64,000 bases of DNA from Turbatrix aceti (taxonomy: Eukaryota; Nematoda; Chromadorea; Rhabditida; Panagrolaimidae): NCBI GenBank assembly GCA_963969345.1, contig OZ017767.1, positions 8,026,739 to 8,090,738 on the forward strand. Reading direction: 5' to 3'. Of the stretch, positions 12,807 to 23,841 are shown piece by piece. The notes under the pieces were generated by a model, which ran no database searches, was not told the origin of the DNA, and saw only the letters and a list, made by a program, of their open reading frames with translations. Position 1 is the first letter of the stretch. Each line of letters starts with the position of its first letter. The position numbers were made by a program, and so were the translations under genes.

Positions 12807-14323
12807 TTGAAAATTTTGCAGATGTATATGGTGCTGATGACTCTGCTGCCATTCATGTTCCTGCTGGTCCTCAACGCTTTCATCGTCGTCAAACAGTCTC
12901 TCAGCAGTTCATCCAACGTCGAAGTCACCGCTCTGCCGTCCTCGCCGTCGTCTTCGGCATCGGCATCGACGGTCGAGGCATCATCTGAGCCCCCGGATGC
13001 CTCAAATGGCGGAGTGCAGACTTCGGTCGCGCTTTCGTCGGGTGAAATGTCGTCGGACGATACAATTACGATGATCGCGGTCGTGTTGCTGTTTCTGTGC
13101 TGCAACACGCTCGCTTTGGTCGTCAATATTATTGAGACATTTTTTGAGCCTGATGCTCTTCTTCTCAATATGCTCACCGATGCTTCCAATTTTTTGGTCA
13201 TTTTTAACAGCTCTGTGAACTGTATTATCTATATTATTTTTAATACGGAGTACCGCGCTGTTTTTGTGTAAGTATTTTTGGGATTTTGGTTGATCAAAAA
13301 ACTTTTTTGATCAAATTTTTTGGTGCAATTTCGAATTTTTCATTTTTTTTTGTTTTTAAAGGACCAAAAAATTTTTTTGGAAATTTTTGGGACTTTTTTG
13401 GTTCAAATTCGAATTTCGAAAAAATTTTGTATTTAAAAAACGGTAAAATTTTTTTGCTATTTTTAGAGTTTTTTAGTTGAACTTCGTAATTACATAACCT
13501 TTGTGTTTTTAGCGAAAACGATGAAAAATTTTTTTGTTGCAATTTTGAAACTTTTTTTGGTTCAAATTCGAAATTCGAAAAAATTTTGTACAATTTTTAG
13601 CGAAAATGATCAAATTTTTTTTTACTATTTTGGAATTTTTTTTGGTTTCAAAATTTGAAATTTTCGTTCATTTGGCCAAAGAAAATTGGTTTAATTTAAA
13701 AAAATAAATAAATACATCTTTTGTGTTTTTTTAGCGAGGATATCCTCCACGGCTGCTGCAAAATAGGCAAATCCGCCTCAGAACAGGACCTTTTCTGCAA
13801 ATCCGGCGCCGTCGCTGCTTCCAACGGGACAAACGGTAACGCGAAGGAAGCACTCGTCGTCTTTGAACCCGTCGCCGGAACTTCGTGTTCGGGTGCCATT
13901 GCCAACGAGCACTCCCCGTCGCCCATCTGGCGCCGCTTTGACTCGACAGCCCACACCGGGGATATCTGGACGTGTGCCTTTGCCGAGACCGCGTTCAACG
14001 ATGGCCATGGCATGCATCCCCATCCCCGACCACCCAGTATGCATTTTGAACCCTCGCCTTCCGATTTTCTACTCGCAGACGAAGTCGACGAAGGCGATAG
14101 CGGGTGGGCGGATGAAAATGCATCACAGCGAGCGCCACAGGCTCTTCCGAGGTCACTGACGCATCCGGTAGACGTCAAGCCGGACGGCGGGTACCAGCAG
14201 ACGGCGTCGTGGCTCGCGGAGGTCAAGATCATGGAGAGCAAGCAGGCTGACGGTCGACCACACATCTACGTCAAGCCCATCGCTCGGTACGACACCGGAA
14301 AGATGTCGGTGACCGCGCTTTGA
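12155..14323 (+). CDS. Rhodopsin-family GPCR, neuropeptide (FMRFamide)-receptor-like
   Basis: Three exons, 12155-12766, 12822-13267 and 13735-14323, join in frame to 548 residues. Exon 1 holds transmembrane helices 1-4: TM1 with the GVLTN motif (about residues 25-55), TM2 with LACSD, and TM3 ending in DCY where most class A receptors have DRY. Exon 2 gives TM5, a long Ser/Ala-rich third intracellular loop, TM6, and TM7 with NSSVN-CIIY in place of NPxxY, a form familiar from nematode FMRFamide-type receptors. Exon 3 is a long cytoplasmic tail of about 195 residues with two Cys just after TM7 as possible palmitoylation sites. Expected role: plasma-membrane peptide receptor; the ligand cannot be read from sequence. 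An N-glycosylation site (NST) lies near the N terminus. A nearly identical inverted copy of exon 1 follows the gene. Confidence 0.85.
13290..13660 (+). repeat. Degenerate tandem repeats in GPCR intron 2
   Basis: The intron is filled by degenerate repeats, including GGTTCAAATTCGAA followed by a run ending AAAAATTTTGTA (near 13400 and 13560) and TTTTTAGCGAAAA (near 13510 and 13600). The motif TTTAGCGA also forms the real acceptor of exon 3. Confidence 0.65.
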
Positions 14324-14495
14324 CTTTTTTTGGGGCCTGGTCGGCTCTCCCATCCTTCCCAACCTCTTTCGCATCCAACCAAAACGTGTCCACGTACCCT
14401 CGAGTGATGCACGGCAGTCCGTGCTACGACGAGGTGAATTTATTAACTGATCGTCCAGACGACGGTCGTCATGCTCTCCAATCGGTAATGGTAAT

Positions 14496-14501
14496 AATAA
14501 A
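14496..14501 (+). terminator. Poly(A) signal candidate for the GPCR gene
   Basis: AATAAA lies about 170 bases after the GPCR stop codon and is the first such hexamer on that strand. It falls before the inverted exon copy, so efficient cleavage here would keep that copy out of the mRNA. Confidence 0.5.
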
Positions 14502-14589
14502 TGTTTTATTAGGCTTTTGAACCGAATTTCGTTCAAGACATAATTTTTTTTGAATATCAAAAATTTACTGAAATTTAAAAATTTTCAAA

Positions 14590-15312
14590 AAAAAATTTTG
14601 AATCTAGGTAAGACAGGTGAGAACTCACATAAACATTGTAAATAGTGTTGACAGTGAAAAACGAAGTTGTCGGGCAAATTTCGATGACAAATTCCTGGCT
14701 GCCCTCGTGAAGGCACTTTCTGAGGTTGAACTGGGGAAATCTGAGTGAGTTGTATACAATGGAACAAATTATGACGCAGACGAGGATCTGACGAGCCCGG
14801 CGCACGGAGCAGTATCCCTGGGCGAAACCCTTCCAGCACACGTTGATGTAGCAATCGACGGCGGCGGCGACCGTAAAGTAGATGGAACACGTCTGGGCCA
14901 TGTAGCCGAAGGGCAGCGTGTAGACCGTCGTGTACGGCGCCAGGGCGAGTTCCTGGATGTAGGAGCGGGCAGAGTCGATCCAGAATATGAAAACACCCGT
15001 CAGGATGACGAGGAAATCGGAGCACGCGAGGAAGAGGAGGTACGTGTTCGCCGAGGATTGCATCCGTCTCCGCGAGTACACGTAGACGTTGACGATGTTC
15101 GTCAGCACGCCGACGACGGACAGCGACGGCAGACAGACGATGATCAGCAGCCAGTTGAACCACGCGTAGATCGGGCTGTAGTCGCCGTGCTGCAGGTCCG
15201 AACAGATGCAATCCGTGCTGTTCGGCTCCAACTCAACCATGATGCTGAAAAAATTGGGTTTGAGGCGCAGAAGTCAATTTTTCTGGATACTCCCATTTTT
15301 TTTAACAAACTT
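14590..15312 (-). repeat. Right arm of GPCR inverted duplication
   Basis: Inverted counterpart of 12083-12806. The arms are separated by about 1.8 kb that holds exons 2 and 3 of the GPCR gene. The segment includes the leader, the acceptor-like site before the ATG and the exon 1 donor. Confidence 0.9.
14629..15240 (-). pseudogene. Inverted copy of GPCR exon 1 (TM1-TM4 only)
   Basis: An intact 204-codon open frame from ATG at 15240 to a preserved GTGAGT donor after 14629, almost identical to GPCR exon 1. One visible protein difference is Leu to Ser near the end of the exon. No exons 2 or 3 lie downstream on this strand; that DNA is the antisense of the GPCR's own last exon. The copy can therefore encode only a four-helix fragment. 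The open frame and intact splice signals imply either a recent origin or selection. Confidence 0.8.
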
Positions 15313-15538
15313 CGTGAAAAAACAATTTTTTTGTAATCAACATGTTTTTATTAGAATTTCAAATTTTGTATACTGTGTATTCAAATTTTTTACCAGTATC
15401 CGAATTTTTGATGCTGAAAAATTTGATTTTTAGGCCTAGGTCATTTTTTCCGGATACTCCTATTTTTTGTAATTTTTTTCATCCCAGGCAAAACCTCAGA
15501 TTTGTACAGATTTATTGAATCTCTTCACAAAGTCGATA

Positions 15539-17583
15539 TCAGTCAGAGTAGTACTCAAGAAGCTGTGTGGTTTTCTGAATAATCAGTCGTTGGTCGTCGG
15601 ATAGTTCGACGACGCCAGTCTGATCCCTTGCTCCAAGCACGCCCGCGGCCTCAATGACGGCTTGGCTGACGTCGAGCTCCGGAAGCCCGATAGCCGCTAG
15701 CAAAGTCCGTAGATTTTCTCTGGGCTTCTCGGTGAGTGTTTCGAGAAAAACGACGCAGCAGTAAAATCGTTTTTGGCGCTTGTAAGACACGACGCCGGAG
15801 GCAATGAGCGCGACTGCGAGTTCGATGACCGAGGATGGCTGGACGCTGTTGACAGCCACCTGCTCACCTTCGCAAATGGACAGGAGACCTTCGAGGGGCC
15901 GGCATGTTTTTCGGAGCACTATCGCCTGCAAAAATAATTTTTGTTAAAAAAAATTTTGTCATGAAAATATTTTTTTCTTAAAAAAAAGCTGATCGTAAAA
16001 AAAATATTGCGTTTGAATTTTTTTGAAAAAAAATAAGTTAACCGAACATAAAAAATAAACATGAAGTTTTAACGACTTGTACACATTTTTTTATGATTTC
16101 AAGAGCACTTTTCTGTGTCAAGTAATTTTTTTGTAAACATAAAAAAATTTGTTCGCGGTTAAAAAAATTTAAGTGCAAGGTGTAAAATATTTCACGACTC
16201 AACAACTTTCAGAAAAAAATTTTAAAAAATTCAGAAAGTTATAAAAACTCACCATTTTGGCGAAATCAGTGAACATTGGATCCTGTGGATGCAAAAATTT
16301 GCTGATGGAATGCTGGAACTGGTCCCGGGCCATGAAGACGTGCATGACCTGAGGCGCGATGGCGTGGATGTGTGGCACGAGTCGAATACAAGCTGGCCTA
16401 AGCCGGATGAAATAAGTCTGACCCTTGGCCTGGTGCCGACAGAAGTACCGCATCATGGCCTGTAGCCTGATCCGGACCTGCTCCGCGCCGATGTTGTCGT
16501 AGAATTCTGCCTGGGATGCCAGGAGTGTGAAGGCATCTGGGTGAGAATATACGACAATGGCATCCGGATCGGGGGGCGCTGTGTGCTCTGCTGAGATTTG
16601 TTCTACGAGGGTGCAGAGTATGTCTGAACCGGCCTAAAAAATTTTTTTGATTTTTTTAGTTTTTTAAATTTGATTTTTTTTAATTTTTAAATGTTAAAAA
16701 AATTAAAAAAAATTTGAATAAAAAGAATAAACTTATTTGAAAAACATTTTGATTTAAAAAAATTTCGTTTAAAAAATTCAAATTTTTAAAATTTTAAAAT
16801 TTTAAAATTCAAATTTTTAAAATTTTAAAATTTTAAAAATGTAAAATTTCAAAATTTAATAAAACTTTTATTTTTTACATTTGAAAAATTTTTTTAATTT
16901 TAAATAAAAAAAAACTAGAAACATTTTTTTAATTTTAAATTAAAAAAACCGAAAAAATTTTCATAAAATTTTAATTTTGATTTTGAATTTTAAATTTTTA
17001 TTAAAAAATCAAAAAAAAGGTGTGAAAAAAATTTTTTGAATGAGAAAATATTTTTTCTCACCTGTAAAATAGCGGTGAGAGCGACAACTTTCCCAGGAAA
17101 ATGCCTCCACTTTTCAGCGTGTCCGACAAAATCTGTCCATCGAACGCGAGCTAATCTCTGCGCTTCCGTGAATTGTCCTTCACCGATATCACCGCAGAAT
17201 TTGAAAGCGTACTCGTGCATGGAAAACGGCATTTCGACGAAATACGCGTATCTGTCATCGACGGCATAGAGCTGCCATCTTCGATCTTCCAGGACGGAAA
17301 ACAACGCAGCTTCAGAAAAAAATGCGATGAAATCTGTCGGCCTAGCGATTTCTTTTTCAGTTAACCGAAATCTCGCGAGAATGGTTTGGATCTCGATTAC
17401 ATCGGGATTACTCCCGGATTTTGATTTGTTGGTAAAGAGTCTCCTCAGAAGGACAAAAACGTCAGATTCAATAGCCACGATCCATTGGACCACCCGGAAG
17501 ATGACTAAAAGAGCGAAACGGAAGAGAAATTGTCTCCTTGTTTGTTGCGGGGGTCCGGCGAAGACCTTTGAGGCCTTCGGCAT
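15539..17583 (-). CDS. Unrecognised three-exon gene
   Basis: Exons as read: 17583-17062, about 16635-16253, and 15925-15539; about 430 residues. The N terminus is basic, then has one hydrophobic helix (residues about 17-38), suggesting a membrane anchor with the rest on one side. Exon 1 continues with an acidic and aromatic domain containing MHEYAFKFCGD. Exon 2 has a basic-hydrophobic block, YFIRLRPACIRLVPHI, followed by VFMARDQF. That layout faintly recalls sulfotransferase-like proteins, where a strand-loop-RD pattern recurs, but I see no P-loop and do not assign the family. Exons 2 and 3 join in phase; exon 1 to exon 2 does not with the best canonical sites, being out by two bases near a TATA dinucleotide run at about 16619. 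An assembly indel or an unseen site could explain it. Confidence 0.6.
16637..17061 (-). other. Low-complexity A/T intron
   Basis: First intron of the gene at 15539-17583, made almost wholly of A and T runs with short direct repeats of AAATTTTTAAAATTTTAAAA type near 16770-16850. No other feature seen. Confidence 0.6.
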
Positions 17584-20242
17584 GGCGTAGAAGACGTAGA
17601 AGACGTAGAAGGGTAAAATAAAATAAATTGGCAGGGTAGACAGTCGGGGGCGACGCGTCAGGGATTCATTCCAACATCGTCAGCTACTAGCAGCCTGCAG
17701 CGACGACGAAGACGATTTCCCCTCCCCTTGAGCAAACAAAACGACGCACGGGGCCTTCCAAGAGCTTCCGTTGAGGAAGAAGGATTTTCTGCAGACGTGG
17801 TGCGTTGGTGGTTGGTGGGATCGATGGGATGGGCTGCTTGCCTGCAGGAAAGAAGAGTTATGGCCAGAAAATGGGAAAAAAAAGAGATAATAAACACGAC
17901 CGTTGACGGAAGGTTGAACACGGGAAGAAAAGAGGAGGGTGCAGGCAGCGATAACCAGCGATGATTTTTCGGATTTTTGCGAGAGCACACAACACGAAAA
18001 CACACCACTTGAGGGATTTAGGGCAACGGGAAAAATTTTTGAAAGTTGAAGGGTCGAAGTCAAGTGCTCTGGGGCAAGGGATTCACGCTGCTCAAAGACG
18101 TGGATGCCAGGAAAATGTACAAAAACTTGGTTAGCGCCCGGTAAAAAACACAAATCAGGGAAAGATCAATGAATTTATTTATGATATTTATTTACAAATT
18201 TAAAAATTGTCTGTCTGGGTCAAATCAAAATCAAATCCCTCAAATATTTAGTAAATGTTCATTAAATAAATAACGCAGAACAAAAGATCAACTGGGGATA
18301 TTCGTTGACATTGACAGCACTCACTCAATATTATATGTATTTAGTCAAGCGATCAATCGAGCAAGACTGATGTGAATGTTTTTTTTCTAAAATGTTCAGA
18401 GCGTAATAAAAACGACTGGAGTGATTTGATTTTTATAACATTGCAGTTATTTATTTATTTAAAGCTTGAAAGAAATTTTTTTTATCGTAAAACGTTTTCT
18501 TGAATAAATTATGCGCTTTTCAATTGAAAAAATCATTTTTGGGGGACATTTAAATATGTATTCAAAATCGATAGCAATTTTTTTTAAAGCAAATATTCAT
18601 AATATCCACGGAACATTTTTTTAAATATTTAAAATGCATTTTTTTCATTTAAAAAAATGTTTATAATAAATAGTGTTCAAACTGAAATTCCAATTTTACA
18701 TTTCAAATTTAAAAACCCAGTTTGTAGCGGAAAAAACAACCTCCCTCCCCACCAGAATTTTACGCTTTGATGCCGGGGGCACTGCTGACGTCAAAGTCCC
18801 TATTTAGCATCAAGAAATTTGTTCCGGCGAATGTATCACGTTTCAATCTTCGCAAAACACACAAATTTATACGCTTTTAAGCTTTAAAAAAGCTTAAAAA
18901 CAAAAAAAATTGGAAAAAAAATCTTCAAAATTTTTGATATACAAAAAATGCCCCTCACATTTTCCGTATTTTTACGTTTTGGCCGAGAACAAAAAAAGCA
19001 CAGCAGACACCTGCAGAGTGGATTGTTTTTGTAACTTTTCTATTTATGTAGCATACCAAAAAATAAATATCAAATATCAGCTGGACAAGCTAAATTTGAA
19101 ATATACGACGAGCAATACTTTTATTAGCCGGTTTTCAGACAAACCAGACACCTGATATTTTTGAAAGAACTCAAAAGTTGACCCAAACAGGTAAAAATAA
19201 TGTTTACTGAAACGCGTGTTGGCAATAAATATTTATAAATAATTGTTCTCTGGAGACTAAAAAAGAGTGTTTGTTATTTTTTTCTAACGATTTTTTTAAA
19301 GTAAATTTTCACATGTCAACAGCAAACTTGATTTATTGGGCTTTTTTGAGGGATAAACAGTGCCCGAAATCCCGGCATACAAAATTTTTTATGCAAACAC
19401 AAAAAAATCCAAACGACGGCCATAAAAAGGCATAATGCAATTCCTAACGACGGAACGTTTGATGGGCGCATAAAAAAATTTTAGAAACACCAAAAAGCAA
19501 ATTTGGCGCGTGGCAGGTAAAAAAAATCATTACCAAATACATTTTTTTAACGATGAAAAAATAAAGAAGAAAGCTAATGTAAAGATTGACAAAAGCAAAT
19601 GCAAAAGCGATAAACGCAACTTGTCACAACTCGATGATGCCTCCTTCCCGGCCGCTTTGCCAGCGGGCTGGCAAGTCGGGAAAGGCTCGTAACTCCTTCC
19701 GGGGGTGAACTGGCGGAAGGGCAGCAGCCAGCTTGCACAACTCCCCCCCCCCCCTATTGAAGAGTCAGTGTCGTTGGTCAAAAGAGGGAAGGACAAGAAA
19801 CTCCCATCCATCCCGGGAGCAACTGCTCTTGCTGCGCTGATTTATTTATGGCCGCGGGTGATGAAGCAAGAGTTATATGTACGGCCGAAGTTGGGACACG
19901 TGCAAGACACGGTGACATTGATTGGTTTTAAAAATAAAAATTATTATAAAGTAAGTAACCTCATTCGGTCACCCCCTTGTCAGCGTTCGCGGAAAAGGAC
20001 AAAGAAGAAAGTTATAGCACCTTGGTAAAGTGGCTCTGGGGATGAGGGGAGATGTTTGAGTGGGAAACAAACTTGAGAAAAGGTAAATCAAATCAACGGA
20101 ACGCTAACGTGCCAGTTAACCCTTGACTTTGTGTTTTGGTGCTCATCAACGCAGTGCAAACTGTGCTGAGGTGTTCGTTTGGTACTCAACAACATCAAAT
20201 TTAAAAAATTTTAATTTTAAATTGCGCCGGTAATAAACAAAA
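17584..20242. other. Intergenic region, no supported gene
   Basis: The first 600 bases are GC-richer and lie upstream of the minus-strand gene starting at 17583, so they may hold its promoter. The rest is AT-rich with scattered short open frames lacking domains or splice partners. A C-run lies at about 19743-19754. Nothing further can be supported. Confidence 0.5.
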
Positions 20243-20309
20243 ATCGCTTCAAGTTCATCAGGTTGGTTTTGAGGGGAAAAGTGTAACGATACACCAAAAC
20301 GTAATACTT

Positions 20310-20456
20310 TGTGCTGTACGTCGGTTGTACGGGCCGAGTACAGACAACGGAAGGGGCGAGATCAGGCAGAGGCAGATAACATTTATTGGGTATCAGACAA
20401 GTGCTTATATACAGATTAGGAGTGAGCTATGCTAATGTCGCTGGTCTAGGTACGAC
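20310..20456. mobile_element. 147-base insertion with 4-base target-site duplication
   Basis: The functional ccz-1 intron reads AATACTTAGGTCGTAG, while this copy has ACTT at 20306-20309 and again at 20457-20460 around 147 foreign bases. That is the signature of a transposition event with a 4-base target duplication. The insert starts TGTGCTGTACG and ends GGTACGAC; the ends are imperfectly inverted (TGTGCTGTAC against GTCGTACC). With boundaries shifted by one or two bases it would read TG...CA, as in a solo LTR. No open frame. A short non-autonomous DNA element or a small solo LTR are the main options. Confidence 0.6.
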
Positions 20457-20664
20457 ACTTTGGTCGTAGTTGTACCGTATTTTTGTAACGTTTCCTTTTA
20501 TTTTTGGCTCTACCGTATGATAGTTACATTTTTACGTTCACGTTGTTTTTTTCGTTTCAAAAGTTGATTTTGGATCATTTTTGTTTGTTTTTGACCTAAA
20601 AAGGCTGGTTTTTGGGTTCTTTTTTCATTTGTTTTGCATTTTACAATCAAAATGTCTTACTTAG

Positions 20665-21061
20665 ATCCCCCTGATCGACCTCTTCGCCGGCGTGGATCTC
20701 TTCAACATGTCCCCGACCAACTACCTCGACATCGACTGCCTCGTCTCCAAGATCCAAGAAGAGTTTCCGAGCATCAAAAAATCCGTTTTGCTGTATCACA
20801 AAAAGCTCGTCTATTATTCCGTTGCCAAGGATGACGTCAACGTGCTCTTCCGCTACCTGACCCAGCACGTCGTCGCTGCCACCCCTGCGACCCCCATCGA
20901 GGTGCTTCATCCGGGGTCTACGATCACCGCGAGTAGCTCCGTCGACATCGGTGATGATCCCGACAGCGAACAAGTTTATCGCCGGTGCCGTGGATTTCAT
21001 CGGTCAGGCGGTATTCTGCGGACAAACTTTTTCCCATTGTTTATCTGTCATCTGCCGATGG
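20665..21061 (+). pseudogene. Broken inverted copy of ccz-1 exon 3
   Basis: Starting after a conserved TTAG acceptor at 20664, the first 90 or so codons match ccz-1 exon 3 almost exactly (IDLFAGVDLFNMSPTNYLDI). A deletion of about 20 bases near 20967 then shifts the frame, and homology stops at 21061. It lies about 470 bases beyond the ccz-1 stop codon in opposite orientation. Confidence 0.85.
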
Positions 21062-21533
21062 AAAAAGTTTATAGAACATTTTTTTTGAAAAAAAATGTTT
21101 TTTAGGCGATCGAAGATCACTTCGAAAAATTATTGTGCAATCAATTTCGGCGCAAAAAAAGCATTTTGTGCCCCATTTGCCGTCCTGTCACAAGGTGCCT
21201 TCATTCCGGCCCATAACTTTTTGCCCGGGGCACTCACTCAGCTTTTTTTTTCCGCCTTACATTCAAAAAACGAAGAAAAAAGTGTTTGCAATTTGTTATC
21301 CAATTTCCGAAAAACCTTCGCCGACTGACAGCTCCTTTCAAAAAATTTATTATAACATTATAAATAAAAAAAAGAGGCATGGCAAGAGGCTGAAATGAGT
21401 GATACTCAATCGAGTGGCTGACAAAAAACTTAAAATTTTTGATACTCGTGGCAACCCGACAAAAAATATGTAAGTGCACTCTCAAATTGAAAAAAACTGC
21501 AAAACAAAACATCAGATGAGTTTGGTTATCTTT

Positions 21534-23841
21534 TCATACGAGAAAAAGTCGACTAAAGTATTTTTTGACAATTTTATCGGCGAGTTCGTGAATGTCGTTG
21601 ACCTGAGTGCTGGAGCCGCTTTGGATGAACAGAGTGAGAAGGCGGGAGTTGGCACGCTTGAAGACGATCCACCAGTCGTCGTCAGATTTCAGTTCGACCT
21701 GGGCAAATCGATCGCTGTTGGACTCGATAAAGTGGTCGTAAGCCTCGCAAACAAGCCTGAAATTGCTCGGGAATTGGATTAGAAAACCAGCATGGAGCGG
21801 AAAAGTGTAAATTCGCGGCAGGATAATAAATAAATTTTCTCAGAGGATATAAAACACATATTCGGAGAAAAATTTGTCGAAAGATAAACAAATTTTCAAA
21901 TTTTTTTAGAAAACACCGCCAAATTTTTTGGAGAAAAAAATATAGAAAAAACTTTTTTTTCAACATTTTTCCAGCAAAAATATTGAAAATAAATTATTAG
22001 CGATTTTTTTCGGAGAAAAATGCAAATTGTTTTTTACATTTTTAGGAAAAAACGGCCAAAAAAATAATGTTTTTCTTTTTTTAGAGAAAATGTTTTTTCA
22101 AAAAAAGAATTTTTTTGCAAAAAAACAGCAAACAAAATTAAAAAAAAAATAATTTCCGATTTTTTTTACTAAAAAAATTTTAAATAATGAATTTTTAAAA
22201 ATAAAAATAATTCCAAAAACACCAAAAAAATACATTGTTTCCCCATAAACTCACTTATAAATGCCAACCGGGGGCATAGTAGCAGTCCAGGACGTCTTCC
22301 GCGGTGCCGTAAAACTCGAATTCAAACTCAGACTATCCGGATTGAAGTAGACGTAGTGAAAGGGTATATCGGCGTGGTAAGGATGCGCAACGCTTTCTGA
22401 ATCCCTGTCAAGGAGCCCGGCAAACCTGGTTACCTCAGGATCGAGCCGTCGCCTCAGAGCCTTCAAATCCAAAGTCGCCATCTCCGAAGACGGCACAAAA
22501 AGACAAAGCGTCGCGTGCCGAGCTTGGTAGACGACCAAAACATGGGCATCCGCGGCCCGTTTGTTGCCATCGGCAGATGATAGATAAACAATGGGAAAAA
22601 GTTTGTCTGCAGAAACCGCCTGACCGATGAAATCCACGGCACCGGCGATAAACTTTCCAGTGTAGGTTTGGTTGCTGTCGGGATCGTCACCGATGTCGAC
22701 GGAGCTACTCGCGGTGATCGTAGACCCCGGATGAAGCACCTCGATGGGGGTCGCAGGGGTGGCAGCGACGACGTGCTGGGTCAGGTAGCGGAAGAGCACG
22801 TTGACGTCATCCTTGGCAACGGAATAATAGACGAGCTTCTTGTGATACAGCAAAACGGATTTTTTGATGCTCGGAAACTCTTCTTGAATCTTGGAGACGA
22901 GGCAGTCGATGTCGAGGTAGTTGGTCGGGGACATGTTGAAGAGATCCACGCCGGCGAAGAGGTCGATCAGGGGGATCTAAAACATTTTGATTTATAAAGG
23001 CAAAAAAACTGGAAAAAAATAACCTGAAAAACAAAAAACCAGCCTTTTTAGGTCAAAAACAGACAAAAATGATCCAAAATCAACTTTCGAAACGAAAAAA
23101 ACAACGTGAACGTAAAAATATAACTTTCATACGGTGGAGCCAAACATAAAGGGAAACGTTACAAAAATACGGTACAACTACGACCTAAGTATTACGTTTT
23201 GGTGTATCGTTACACTTTTCTCCTCAAAACCAACCTGATGAACTTGAAGCGATTCCAAGTAAAGCGCAAAAAACTGATCGAGTTTCTGTTTCAGTTCTCC
23301 GCTGTTGACGGCAAAAAGCGCCGAAAATCTGCCGTAAAACACGCGAAACGTCTCGTACATCCTAACGATGAGACTCTTGATCGAGGTCATGTGCACAAAG
23401 TAGCCAGCTTTGTTGCAGGCTTCCCGATCGAGTGCCAGGCCCAGTAGGTACTCGCCGGATTCCACGAGAATAAAAACTTCAAGTAGCTTTGTTGATTTGA
23501 CAAATCGATGCTCGTATTCGGCGTCGACGACGTCAGCGAGACGGAAGTTCTTGGGAAATGTCATAAAAGCCTCCGCGAAGCCGGTTATGCTTGTCTGGAA
23601 ATTTTTTGAGTTTATAAAAATGTTTTCACCCCCGTTTTTTTTTTATACTCACCTGCTCGCCGAGATCCTCGGTGTCAGGTGAAAAGTACATGACCCGGTG
23701 ATACTCAAATCCCTCACGACATCCTGACTTTGGTCGGGAGACAAAAAAGTACTTGATAAGCGATGTCAGCTTGTGACTCCCGCTGACACTCGTGCACAGG
23801 GTCAGCTGAGACATCGATGACGAAAGCAGCCAGCTGACCAT
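21534..23841 (-). CDS. ccz-1: Vacuolar fusion protein CCZ1 homologue
   Basis: Four exons, 23841-23653, 23594-23235, 22976-22255 and 21756-21534, join in frame to 497 residues, close to the roughly 480 of human CCZ1. CCZ1 pairs with MON1 as the exchange factor that loads Rab7 on late endosomes, lysosomes and phagosomes. From memory of the human protein, exon 1 matches the N-terminal FxxxPKxGxREG-type strand (YFFVSRPKSGCREG), exon 2 the longin-domain region, exon 3 the VFxGIDFxPLxxxxYL segment (IDLFAGVDLFNMSPTNYLDI) followed by a YSVAKDD stretch and RYLTQHV, and exon 4 the C-terminal DxDWWIVFKRANSR segment (human SDYWVVGKKSDRR). The start is the first ATG after a GTTTAG site and fits the human N terminus. 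Intron 3 (about 500 bases) is A/T low complexity. An inverted partial copy of exon 3 lies past the 3' end. Confidence 0.9.
22567..23254 (-). repeat. Right arm of CCZ1 inverted duplication
   Basis: The intact counterpart, inside ccz-1, of the inverted segment at 20243-21061. It spans the last 20 bases of exon 2, intron 2 and the first 410 bases of exon 3. Confidence 0.9.

Larger units (their letters stand above)
20243..21061 (+). repeat. Left arm of CCZ1 inverted duplication
   Basis: Inverted relative to 22567-23254. It covers the end of ccz-1 exon 2, the intron after it, and the first half of exon 3. Differences from the functional copy are a 147-base insertion (20310-20456), a deletion of about 20 bases near 20967 and scattered substitutions. 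Confidence 0.9.

Noticed and set aside
12184..12810. Arg- and Pro-rich frame overlapping GPCR exon 1 (also in the inverted copy)
   Set aside because: It is the +2 frame of a GC-rich exon; the GPCR frame has clear transmembrane helices and motifs.
17658..18153. Long open frame on the minus strand upstream of the gene at 15.5-17.6 kb
   Set aside because: Several overlapping frames on both strands and no domain; more likely the 5' flank of the gene starting at 17583.
19705..20028. Open frame of 107 codons on the plus strand
   Set aside because: Contains a C homopolymer and no recognisable motif; no start context or splice partner.
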